11,442 nt of DNA from Entamoeba histolytica HM-1:IMSS (lineage: Eukaryota; Evosea; Mastigamoebida; Endamoebidae), in assembly GCF_000208925.1 (NCBI RefSeq), contig NW_001915264.1, positions 1-11,442 of the forward strand, in the 5' to 3' direction. How positions within the stretch are numbered: the stretch's first letter is position 1; each line of letters begins with the position of its first letter. A program made the translations under genes and the position numbers. The notes below the pieces were generated by a model that searched no databases, was not told where the DNA came from, and saw only the letters and a program-made list of their open reading frames with translations. This document shows, one piece after another, positions 1 to 8,021 of the stretch.

Positions 1-1000
1 ATTTAATCATATTTCATTCTTTTATTTTGATTATTTAACAACATTATCATCATTTATTCCAATTGATAATCTATGAATAAAAATATAATCATTGTCACTA
101 AATAAAAAATAAATCATTGTTTAATGGAAATTAAAATTTATAATAATAAATATATTTCAAAATTATGTAAAATTATTTATTCATTTTTTATTCAATCATA
201 ACATTACAAATTTATTTTTATTTAATGATGTTTGAATTTCAAACTAATAAACAAAAACAAACTGTCATGTTAAATTATCGATAAATTTATTCATTTATTT
301 TTAAATATTTTCTATTTCCTTTTATTTCAAAAATATATTTTTTATGTAAAAAATAAATAAAAACAACAATAATGTTTATGTAACATTCGATAAAATATTT
401 TGTTGTTTTTCATTTAAATAAAATATATTGTGAAGAATATTTAAAAATGTAGAATTGTAGTTATTTATTTCAATTGAAAATGAAATGTTTTTTTAATAAT
501 AAATAACTAACTTCAATTTTTCAAATTGATAAATAAATAATTATCATGTTTAGTTGTTATTTAAATGACTATCAACTAATAACAATCAATGAATATTAAA
601 TAAATTAAATTACTTATCCTTTGAAATACAAGTGGTTGAAAAAAATACATTTTTGTAAATTCAAAATGAAGAAGAATGTTTTGAAAGAAAATAATAACGC
701 AAAATCAGAAACTAAAAAAATAAAATGAACATAATGAGAAAGTGATAAATAAAATATATTTATTATTAATACACTCATGTTACAAGACACAGCAGAATGA
801 AAAGAATATATCTGAATAAATAGTGTTGATTATACTAAATAAATTAAATTAAGGTTTAATAATTTTTAACCTATTGTTCATGTGAGAATAATAGTGTTGA
901 TTATATTAAAAAAGAATAAAAGAATTTTAAATAATTAATATTGTTTTGAATTTCAATCAATGTTTTCATAAAATAATAAAACAATGAATAAAATGATATA
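1..1000. other. AT-rich intergenic spacer, no gene seen
   Basis: This stretch is almost entirely A and T, with stop codons dense in all frames. I see no conserved protein motif and no tRNA-like cloverleaf. The only coding-looking item is a 20-codon reading frame at 666-728, lysine/asparagine-rich, starting MKKNVLKENNN. It lies just after a GTAAATTCA sequence at 655-663 that resembles the Entamoeba initiator AAAATTCA. It stops at once and is not followed by an open frame, so it is not called as a gene. A short direct repeat is listed separately. Confidence 0.6.
819..910. repeat. Pair of 21-bp direct repeats
   Basis: The word AATAGTGTTGATTATA followed by CTAAA (819-839) or TTAAA (890-910) occurs twice, 71 bases apart, with one mismatch. 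The copies flank AT-rich DNA with no recognisable insert. This could be a small local duplication or a footprint. No function is inferred. Confidence 0.55.
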
Positions 1001-1003
1001 GAA

Positions 1004-1728
1004 TGGTTTTTTCCAATATCAAACACTTGGAGACATGTTTGTATCATGTTGACCAAATGTTGTTATATCCATAAAGAAGTTCATGAAGAAAAGAAGAAAA
1101 CAAAAGTAGATAAATATCAACAAAAATTAATGGAAATTTTTAATGGAATAACTGGAAAATAATCAATTTCCAATGTAATTTAATGAATCAAAAAGTTCAT
1201 CTTGTTATTATAATACAAAAAGCTAAAATGGAATTGTAATAATGATGACAACGATAATATTATTAACATTAATTAATGTAGAAGAAGTTGAAAAAGAGAT
1301 ATTGATTAACATATCATTATTGAAGAAAAAGAACAAAATATTAAACAAGAAAAGAATAACCAAATAAAGAAATTACAAAGAAATTACAAAGAAATACATA
1401 GAAGAAATTAGTTATAATAATCGAGGAGTTGAAAGAACTAAAATTAGATAAATTATTCTTTTTAAAAATCAACAGGAAGAAGAATATGAAATGAAATAAA
1501 ACAATGAAATAAATAGAAAACAAAAATACCAAAATATTTATGTCTGTAAAAGAAGATATTGAATTTATTGACTAAGAAGAAACTAGAAAATATTTTATCA
1601 GCAATATTCATCATAAAGAAGAAATAATTAAAATAACAATAAATATGTATAATGATTGAGCATCATCAGAAAGATAATGGTTGTATTTCTACTGTATGTT
1701 TGATGAAATAATTAAAAACATTAAATAA
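1004..1728 (+). pseudogene. Decayed coding-like stretch of unknown family
   Basis: On the + strand several short open segments in different frames have a coding texture (charged, K/E-rich, codons AAA, GAA, ATT) unlike the AT-only flanks. One runs from about 992 to 1162 and includes TKCCYIHKEVHEEKKK. A second, from 1310, reads IIIEEKEQNIKQEKNNQ. A third frame runs 1363-1491, and the same frame continues to 1728 with interrupting stops at 1492, 1510, 1573, 1657 and 1675; it includes FMSVKEDIEFID and WLYFYCMFDEIIKNIK. The pattern fits an old gene broken by stops and frameshifts, possibly with coiled-coil content. I do not recognise the family. It could instead be the upstream end of the retrotransposon relic that follows, or chance purine-rich DNA. 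Confidence 0.35.
1366..1397. repeat. 11-bp tandem repeat, about three copies
   Basis: AAAGAAATTAC occurs twice in tandem (1366-1376, 1377-1387), followed by a shortened copy AAAGAAATAC (1388-1397). The period is not a multiple of three, so each added copy shifts the reading frame. Replication slippage here would help explain the frame changes in the surrounding decayed reading frame. Confidence 0.7.
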
Positions 1729-2059
1729 ATTAAATGAATTTTTATTTAAATTTATTTTGAATAAATTAATATAAAATATGATAATTTATATTTTAAATAA
1801 ACAATAATTTAAATAAAATGAATAATAAATTAAATAATTAATTAATTTATGAAATATGAAACTTAATAATATTTTATTCAATGAAATATTAATTATTTAT
1901 CATTCTTTTTATTTCATTTTATTTAAACTGAATTATTCTCATTAATATGTATTTCATTAAATTATTGATATTGACTATTTATTAATTTGAAAATACAACA
2001 AAGAATCATTCTTTCTTATTATTTTATATTGTCTATTAAATAGTATAAAGCAAAAAAAT
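1729..2059. other. AT-rich spacer before the LINE relic
   Basis: This is almost pure A/T sequence with no open frame and no motif. It separates the decayed stretch upstream from the first codons attributable to the retrotransposon ORF1. The true 5' end of the element may lie here, but I see no target-site duplication or conserved 5' terminus to place it. Confidence 0.55.
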
Positions 2060-3367
2060 ATGCATTACAGGAGACACCACAAAAATATAGAAAACAAATA
2101 ATCAAAGAAGAAGAAATTCATATCAACCAAGAAATATAAATGATAGAAGAATGAGTGAAAATAGGTATTATCTGTATGGACAGAGATACATGAATAATCA
2201 CACTAATCATTACAATAACAATTATTACCATAAATATCACAACATAGATGATACAAATCGTTTCACTCATCACTTCAATCATAATCATCGTCATAAACAC
2301 TTTAATAATAACTTCAATAGAAATAAACAATATTAACATAAGAAAAACAAGTACCACAATAACACACAAAGAATGTACAAACATTATCAAAATAAGAAAC
2401 AAAATAGAAATAAAATAAAAGAAATGATTGAAATACAAAACCAAGAATATTGGAAAAAACTCTTTGAAGAAGAAATTAAAATACTTACACCACAAGAAAT
2501 AGAAGAAATTAAAAATACCAAGATTAAAGAATATACATCATCAACAATATGGAGAAGATGGTATTTTCTTGCACGAGAAAAAACCAAAACAATCAGAATG
2601 GAAGAAGAAACTATTAGTATGACGATGGAAGAAGACAATAATCAGTACAACCCAATTGAAATTAAGGACAATAGAATATACAATAACTATGTAATGAGTA
2701 TTGAAAGTGAAGAAGACGATGATAAAGATTCTACGAGAGTAGAAGCTAGGCTTGCTGAGGAGAAGAAGAGGCTGGTAGAAGAGGAGAAGAGGCTTGCTGA
2801 GGAGAAGAAGATCACTAAAGGAGAGAAGAATAAAAGAAATAGAGGAAAAAGTGGAGGAGGATATGAAAGAGAAAGAAGAAATGAAAAAGGAAATACAAGT
2901 AAAAGACCAAACCATAAAAAAACTAACTAAGGATATTATGGCATTAAAGAAGAAGCATGAGAAGGAGATAAGCACAAAAAACCACGAGTGCGATAAAAAA
3001 ATATTCAAATTCCATGCTGAATCTGAAAGAAAGAGGTCTGAAGTAAACAATTTAACACAACAATTACTCTTCCTGAAAGATAAAGTATCTAAATTAGAAA
3101 ATAAAAATACAAAGGAAGAAAAGAAGAAAGATGATGTAACTTACAATATAACAGACTCATCTGAAACACAAATAGTGAATAACCTCTCCCCCAATATGTT
3201 AGTAGTAGCTGATGAAATATCATCAAGTGAAGATGATCTTCCAAAAAAGAAAGTTAACGCAGAAATTAATTGAAGAAATGGATATTCAGCATAAGAAGAT
3301 CACCACATTTGAATTAGACAAGCAAAAAAACGGGGGAAGCAAACAGATAGAAAAGAAGAAATTCTAA
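2060..3367 (+). pseudogene. LINE ORF1-like relic (coiled-coil nucleic-acid-binding protein)
   Basis: Three frames join into one protein-like track. A possible start at 2060 (MHYRRHHKNIENK) runs into a second frame by about 2091. That frame continues through an in-frame TAA at 2334-2336 to about 2808, a third frame runs to about 3245, and the last goes on to a TAA at 3365-3367. Each change is a net +1. The N-terminal third is basic and dominated by Asn, His, Tyr and Arg (for example NHTNHYNNNYYHKYH). The middle is a strong charged coiled coil beginning at three 21-base repeats (RLAEEKK type) and running to about 3115. The C-terminal part has an acidic serine patch (EISSSEDDLPKKK) and then ELDKQKNGGSKQIEKKKF. 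The length of roughly 430 codons is near that of EhLINE ORF1. A role in binding element RNA is family knowledge. The coil alone would not identify it; the ORF2 relic next door does. Confidence 0.7.
2748..2810 (+). repeat. Three 21-bp tandem repeats encoding coiled-coil heptads
   Basis: Three contiguous 21-base units start with AGG at 2748, 2769 and 2790. They encode RLAEEKK, RLVEEEK and RLAEEKK, one heptad per unit, at the start of the coiled coil of the ORF1 relic. The units are noticeably richer in G than the surrounding DNA. The first net +1 frame change inside the coil falls just after the third unit, which suggests slippage in this tract. Confidence 0.85.
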
Positions 3368-4892
3368 CAGTTTATAAATGTTTTGTTTTGAAATTATTTG
3401 AAAGAAAATTAAGATGTCAACTTAAAGAAGAAATAATAGAAAGACTAATACATGAATTTGGAATTAAAGTAAATGATATTAATGAATATAAAGAAATAAT
3501 AAAGAAGACATTTAAAATAAAGAATGAAAATAAAAGAGAAATCAATAGAATAATGGAGGAAGAAATAATAAAACATCAATGGAAAGATAAAGAATTAAAA
3601 GAAATAATAACTAGAATGAACAAGAAAGAAGAAATAGAAGAAGATGAAGTAATGAAAATAATTAAAGAAGAAGAAAAGAAAGAACAAGAAGATGTACAAT
3701 TTATTAACTATTATTACAATAAGAAGAAAGTACATCAAATAATTAATATTATTAACAAAAATGAAATAATAATCAATACACTAGATGATTCCTACTACTT
3801 TAATAAATCAGTATCTTCCACTATTAACATAATTAATAAAAACAAACAAGAAAGAAGTGGAAAGAGAAGTATAGAAAGAATATTACAATCAAAAATATGT
3901 AGATTAAGAGATTTACTTAATAATAAACAATATATGAAATTAAAAAGAATATTACATATTAAGAAATATGATATATATCATATTAAATTAAAACCAAATG
4001 AACAAATAAAATATTATAAATACCTCCGAAAGATGAAAAGAATAGAGATAGAAGCAAGAAAGAATAATTTGAAAAGAATAAGATGGAATTATAAAATGAT
4101 GAAATATGGAAAAGGCAACATTTAAATAAATCTAAAGAAGATGAATATCCAGATAATATCTCCACTATTAATTTCTGGAAATGAATCTATGAAACTATCA
4201 CTAATATAGATTTTATCTAAATATTAATTTATATGAAATATTAATTGAAAATAGAATTAATGATAGAATGTCTATAATCACTCCAAATGAACTAGATTGT
4301 GCTATTAAATTTATTGCTAACTGGAAAATGAAATGAAAATGATAAAATAAAAGGATTTTGGATTAAATAATTAGAACAACCAAAGAAGTATTTATTAAAA
4401 TTATTTAATGAATGGTTAAACAATCCTAATGAAATACCTCTTCATTTTATTCAAGGAAGAACAATATTAATATATATGAAAGGAGATAAACTAGACAATC
4501 AAAATTACAGACAAATAACTTGCCTAATTTGTCTGTTAAAAGTATATCCATCAATATTAAAGTTGAAAATAGAATATCAATTGATGTTAAATCAAATTGA
4601 AATAAAACAACTATCATTAAATCAAATTGGATGTAAGAAATATACATATTCATCAAAAGAAGGATTATTATACAACATTATAATCCAACAATTATTATTA
4701 AAGAATAAATGGAAGTTGGTAGAAACATATTATGACGTCTCCAAAGCATATGATAGTATTAATAAACAATGAATTAAACAATGTTTAATTTATTTTAATA
4801 TCCCACTAACAGTAGTTAATAGTATATTATATATATTAAATAATACACATCTTAATTTATATTACAATCATGAAAGTATGATTTTATTTTGA
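3313..4892 (+). pseudogene. LINE ORF2-like relic, N-terminal region and partial reverse transcriptase
   Basis: The longest intact piece is an open frame from 3313 to 4125, with no in-frame ATG near its 5' end, giving a basic, helix-rich region (RGKQTDRKEE to WNYKMMKYGKGN). The track then moves to another frame by about 4110 (NKSKEDEYPDNISTINFW, stop at 4182). It continues in a third frame at about 4205-4331 (NRINDRMSIITPNELDCAIK) and a fourth segment at 4332-4892. This last segment carries the recognisable RT part: KGFWIK, LFNEWLNNPNEIP, GRTILIYMKGD, NYRQITCL and motif A with its catalytic aspartate codon GAC at 4734-4736 (YDVSKAYDSI). Internal stops sit at 4368 and 4770. The latter TGA stands where related elements have tryptophan (before IKQCL), so it is probably TGG to TGA. 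No motif B or YxDD follows. ORF2 in this family supplies RT and endonuclease activity; this copy cannot. Confidence 0.85.
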
Positions 4893-4997
4893 TTAAATAA
4901 AATGGAAAAGAAAAAATTTTTCAAGTTATTGTTTTGTTTGTAATAAAAATAATAAGAATGGTGTAGAAATGAAAAAAAAATCCAATTCTATGTCTTT
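4893..4997. other. Short spacer between LINE relic and alpha-adaptin 3' end
   Basis: About 105 bases separate the last RT-like codon from the alpha-adaptin stop codon on the other strand. On the - strand it includes a run of nine T (4972-4980 on + as A) just after the stop, and a TATTT word (AAATA at 4947-4951 on +). The LINE relic and the gene converge here. Confidence 0.6.
4947..4997 (-). terminator. Probable 3' end / polyadenylation region of alpha-adaptin gene
   Basis: Read on the - strand, the stop codon is followed within about 20 bases by a run of nine T and then a TATTT word. Entamoeba 3' ends typically show a UA(A/U)UU word near the poly(A) site with U-rich flanks, and a very short 3' UTR (family knowledge). 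The exact cleavage site cannot be seen. Confidence 0.45.
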
Positions 4998-7883
4998 TTA
5001 AGCAGCAATTTCGTAGCACAATAAATTATGAATCACTTTGGCAAGAGAAGGGTCTTGAGCTCTGACATAAATGCATGCTTTGTTTGAAGTAACATTAATT
5101 TCAATTCTCAATAAGACATAAATATTTTGGAAAGAAGGGAATGAAGAGCAAGCCACAATTTGTTCTGGTTTTACATCCAAACAAATAAATCTCATTCCAC
5201 CAAGAACAGTTGGTAAGTCAATAGGGTTATTTTGTTTCATTTGAATAATGCTTTTCTTTTCAGTAGCATTACCAATAGTGTTCCAATATTGCATAAAGAT
5301 ATTTGGTTCTAATGGTTCTTGAACAAGGAATGCATTAACAGTTAATGGGAGTGAGAATGCAATTTTATTTTTGAATGAACTTGATTTATAAGTGATATTA
5401 ATGATTGGAGATTGATAATAAAATCCAGAGATTGTAAATTGAGCAATAGATTGAATCTGACTTTTAGCTCCAATTTTTCCATTATACTCACCAGAATTAC
5501 ATGTTAGTCCGTTTGGACATTCAATGATATAATTTAATTCAACTTCTTCTGTAATTCTATTTCCAAAGAATAATGCAAATTTACACATTGGTGATTCTAA
5601 TGCACTTTTAAGCCCAATTTGAATAGTATCATCTTGATATAATACTCCTTCAAATGCTAAAATTAATTTATTATGATTATTTATCATAACATTTTCCATT
5701 TGTTCTTTAATGTTATGACAAATACATCCATCATATTTTTCAGTATTTTCACTTGGTTTAATATTTACTTCTTCTTCTTTAGGTTGTTGTTGTATTTGAT
5801 TCATATCAGATCCACCAAAATCAAATACATCATTAGATTGATTAGAAGGTTGTTGTTGAGTTGGTTGATTTAATGGAGAAGAAGTTGGTTGTTGGTTAGA
5901 AGAAACTGGAGTAGTTAAAATATTAAATAAATCATTGTTCTTTTGGACTTCTTCTTTTTTATTTGGATCAACAACACCAAGTAACATAAAGAGATCATCA
6001 TCTCTATTTGTTTCTTTTGTATTTCTAGAAACAACGTCAGCACTATTTTCAGTTACTGTAACTTCTCCATCAACAATTTTTCCATCTTCACCTTCTTGAG
6101 CACCTTCCCAAGGTGGAATAGCTTCAAATACAATAGGTTCTAATTCTTCAATAGAAGTCATAAACAAATAGTCTTGACATCTATCAGAGATTTCAGCATC
6201 ACTTGATGAAGAATATTTAATAAATAAAGATTTAATTTGATCTCTTAAACAAGGGAAAGTAGCATGTAATTTAGCAAATGCAGATAACATAGTTAATTGT
6301 GTTTGATAACTAACTAATGGATATTTATCTTTTAACATATCAAAAATATTTTGTGCAATTTTCATATTATCTTTAACAACAAGACTTCCATATTCACCTA
6401 AAATATAACTTGAAATTTTAATAAATGCATCTTTCCAAGCAACTTCTTGAAGATATTTATAAGTAGCTTTAGCAGCAAATACTTGAACACTATCATTATT
6501 AATAATAATACGAAGAATTCTATTTAAAATTTGATCTCCAATATAATCACCAGAAACAGCAGTTAATTGTAACATAATATCAACATACCATTGTGGTGTT
6601 TTAGCAAATTTCTCAGCAATTAAACAAATTTTAACAATAACTTCTTCTCTAATAGCTAAATCTGAAACAGGAAGGAATCTTAATAATTCGGTTAAAATTT
6701 TATTACAACAATCATTATCACATACATCAAATAATACTTGAAGTGCTCTTCTTTTTACTGAAATATCAATTTCTCTTAATGAATCAATCATTCTTGAAAG
6801 ATATTTTTGTACTTCTTTATCACATCCAACAGCACACATTGAACACATTGCATCTAATGCTAAATATCTTAAATTTGTTTCAGTAGCATTTAAATAAGTT
6901 CCAAGCATATTAACAATTTTAGATTTAGTATTTTCTGGAAATTCAACAAATGGTGCAAGTTCTATAATTTCAAATAATATAGAGAACATTGCATTTCTTG
7001 TATTTTCACTTAATTTTGCATCACATGTATCTATTAATGATTTAACACAATCTGAAAGATAATTTTCTTCAGCTCCTTTCTTTGGTGTAATATATCGTAA
7101 TGTTCTTAAAATACGAACTTGAAGCCATGGAGATGGTACTGAATGATAATTATATTCACTTGAATAATCTTTATTCATTAATTTAGATAATATATTTAAT
7201 AATTTACTTGTTGCATCTTCCCATGGAGTTGGATCTTTTTCTACAATAACTAATAATACCATTACTGCACATGATACAAGACATAAATCTGGATTATTTA
7301 AAAGTTTTAATAATTTATCATGAAATTCGGTATCTAATTGAATAATTGTTGGATTTTTTAAATAAAGATGTTTTAATGTTAATGCTGCTTTTTTTCTAAC
7401 TACTGTAGGAATTGTATTACTAAATAAAATATTTAAAATATCTGGTCCTAATGTTTCTACCATTTCTTTATTCCCAATACATGATATTACATTAAATGCA
7501 CAACATTGATTTAATGGATTAGAATCAATTAATTCTGCTCTTAATGTATTAATAACTAATCTAGTAGCTTCATGTTCTTCATATAATAATATACTAATAG
7601 CTAAATATCCTACTTGTTTATCTGAAAATTTGGGTGATGTTAATAATTCAGTAATAATAGGAATTCCAAAGTCAACATCATATCCTAATATATAAATATA
7701 TAACATTTTTAATATATACTTTCTTCTTCCATGTCCTTTTAATTTTTTTCCTGTCTTAAATTCCATTCGAATATGAGCTAATTCTTTATCAACTGATTTT
7801 CTTTCTTCTTCTGGATTTTGTGATCTATGAATTTCTTGAATAAAATTATGAAGTCCTCTAAGTGTTGTTCTTGCTAATTCCAT
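4998..7883 (-). CDS. AP-2 complex subunit alpha (alpha-adaptin)
   Basis: This is the alpha large subunit of the AP-2 clathrin adaptor, which links plasma-membrane PI(4,5)P2, cargo and clathrin during endocytosis. The 961 residues are close to the roughly 940-980 usual for the family, and the frame is intact without introns. Residues 1 to about 593 form the alpha-helical adaptin trunk. The basic patch at 43-56 (K43, K46, K47, R53, R54, K55, Y56) matches the PI(4,5)P2-binding site of alpha, and SVPSPWLQVRILRTLR (248-263) is an alpha-class signature. A hydrophilic hinge covers about 594-715, rich in Gln/Asn/Ser, with DDDLFMLLG, NNDLFNIL and NDVFDFGG motifs. The ear has a beta-sandwich part (about 730-858) and a platform part (about 860-961), with W867 in FMQYWN at the position of the ligand-binding tryptophan of animal alpha ears (inferred alignment). 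It belongs to the alpha class rather than beta, gamma or delta because of the N-terminal motifs and the alpha-type platform. The ATG at 7881-7883 sits about 20 bases after an initiator, which supports this start. Confidence 0.92.
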   Translation of the reverse strand: MELARTTLRGLHNFIQEIHRSQNPEEERKSVDKELAHIRMEFKTGKKLKGHGRRKYILKMLYIYILGYDVDFGIPIITELLTSPKFSDKQVGYLAISILLYEEHEATRLVINTLRAELIDSNPLNQCCAFNVISCIGNKEMVETLGPDILNILFSNTIPTVVRKKAALTLKHLYLKNPTIIQLDTEFHDKLLKLLNNPDLCLVSCAVMVLLVIVEKDPTPWEDATSKLLNILSKLMNKDYSSEYNYHSVPSPWLQVRILRTLRYITPKKGAEENYLSDCVKSLIDTCDAKLSENTRNAMFSILFEIIELAPFVEFPENTKSKIVNMLGTYLNATETNLRYLALDAMCSMCAVGCDKEVQKYLSRMIDSLREIDISVKRRALQVLFDVCDNDCCNKILTELLRFLPVSDLAIREEVIVKICLIAEKFAKTPQWYVDIMLQLTAVSGDYIGDQILNRILRIIINNDSVQVFAAKATYKYLQEVAWKDAFIKISSYILGEYGSLVVKDNMKIAQNIFDMLKDKYPLVSYQTQLTMLSAFAKLHATFPCLRDQIKSLFIKYSSSSDAEISDRCQDYLFMTSIEELEPIVFEAIPPWEGAQEGEDGKIVDGEVTVTENSADVVSRNTKETNRDDDLFMLLGVVDPNKKEEVQKNNDLFNILTTPVSSNQQPTSSPLNQPTQQQPSNQSNDVFDFGGSDMNQIQQQPKEEEVNIKPSENTEKYDGCICHNIKEQMENVMINNHNKLILAFEGVLYQDDTIQIGLKSALESPMCKFALFFGNRITEEVELNYIIECPNGLTCNSGEYNGKIGAKSQIQSIAQFTISGFYYQSPIINITYKSSSFKNKIAFSLPLTVNAFLVQEPLEPNIFMQYWNTIGNATEKKSIIQMKQNNPIDLPTVLGGMRFICLDVKPEQIVACSSFPSFQNIYVLLRIEINVTSNKACIYVRAQDPSLAKVIHNLLCYEIAA

Positions 7884-8021
7884 TTTCTTATTTCTTGTTC
7901 AATGAATTTTAAGTTCTTTTTTGTCTTTTTTTTTTCTTTTTTTATAACCTTTCTTTTCATTTCATTTATTTAACAAAACTACAAAATCTTATTTTAATCA
8001 ACTTTTTCTTTTCAGTGTTTC
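7884..8021. promoter_or_regulatory. 138-bp divergent intergenic region shared by alpha-adaptin and Nse1 genes
   Basis: Both intact genes are transcribed outward from this short region. The alpha-adaptin side has a clear TATA/GAAC/initiator set. For Nse1 the best candidate TATA-like word is TATTTAAC at 7967-7974, about 50 bases before its ATG and close to the Entamoeba form TATTTAAA. No exact AAAATTCA initiator is present on the + side. The middle holds pyrimidine runs (7915-7957). A TTTTTCTTTTCAG string at 8003-8015 looks like a splice acceptor, but I see no upstream GT donor typical of Entamoeba introns. Confidence 0.6.
7903..7946 (-). promoter_or_regulatory. Entamoeba-type core promoter of the alpha-adaptin gene
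   Basis: Read on the - strand, in order toward the ATG, are TATAAAAAAA (7946-7937), AAAGAACTT (7919-7911) and AAAATTCA (7910-7903). These correspond to the three Entamoeba core elements: TATA-like box about 30 bases upstream of the start site, a GAAC element, and an initiator (consensus AAAATTCA, matched exactly). Initiation at about 7905 would leave a 5' UTR of roughly 20 bases, normal for this genus. The GAAC element directly abuts the initiator. Consensus words are from established knowledge; the positions are read from the sequence. Confidence 0.75.

Larger units (their letters stand above)
2060..4892 (+). mobile_element. Degenerate, 3'-truncated LINE-type non-LTR retrotransposon
   Basis: The order is ORF1 relic (basic N-terminus plus coiled coil), then ORF2 relic entering a non-LTR reverse transcriptase domain, all on the + strand. 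This matches the two-ORF layout of the EhLINE family of Entamoeba, which belongs to the R2/R4-like group with a C-terminal restriction-like endonuclease (family knowledge). In the sequence, the ORF2 relic shows GRTILIYMKGD, NYRQITCL and YDVSKAYDSI, diagnostic of the N-terminal RT motifs and motif A. Everything after about 50 residues past motif A is missing: motif B, the YxDD box, thumb and endonuclease. The relic contains at least six frame changes and several stops, so it is dead. It ends about 105 bases from the 3' end of the convergent alpha-adaptin gene. The 5' boundary is uncertain, and neither a poly(A) tail nor target-site duplications are visible. Confidence 0.85.

Noticed and set aside
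1341..1532. Open frame on the - strand rich in Phe/Leu/Ile
   Set aside because: It is the antisense of an A-rich, K/E-coding tract; composition explains it, and it looks like no real membrane protein.
2118..3050. Three long - strand frames (2118-2495, 2387-2638, 2541-3050)
   Set aside because: They are hydrophobic or serine-rich shadows of the Asn/His-rich and coiled-coil coding region of the ORF1 relic on the + strand.
5673..5873. + strand frame opposite the alpha-adaptin hinge
   Set aside because: Antisense of the Gln/Asn-rich hinge; Leu/Ile/Phe-rich by composition, with no independent support.
8003..8015. Splice-acceptor-like pyrimidine tract plus CAG just before the Nse1 ATG
   Set aside because: No Entamoeba-type donor (GTTTGT) lies upstream in the 138-base gap, and the gene starts cleanly with ATG; pyrimidine runs are common here.
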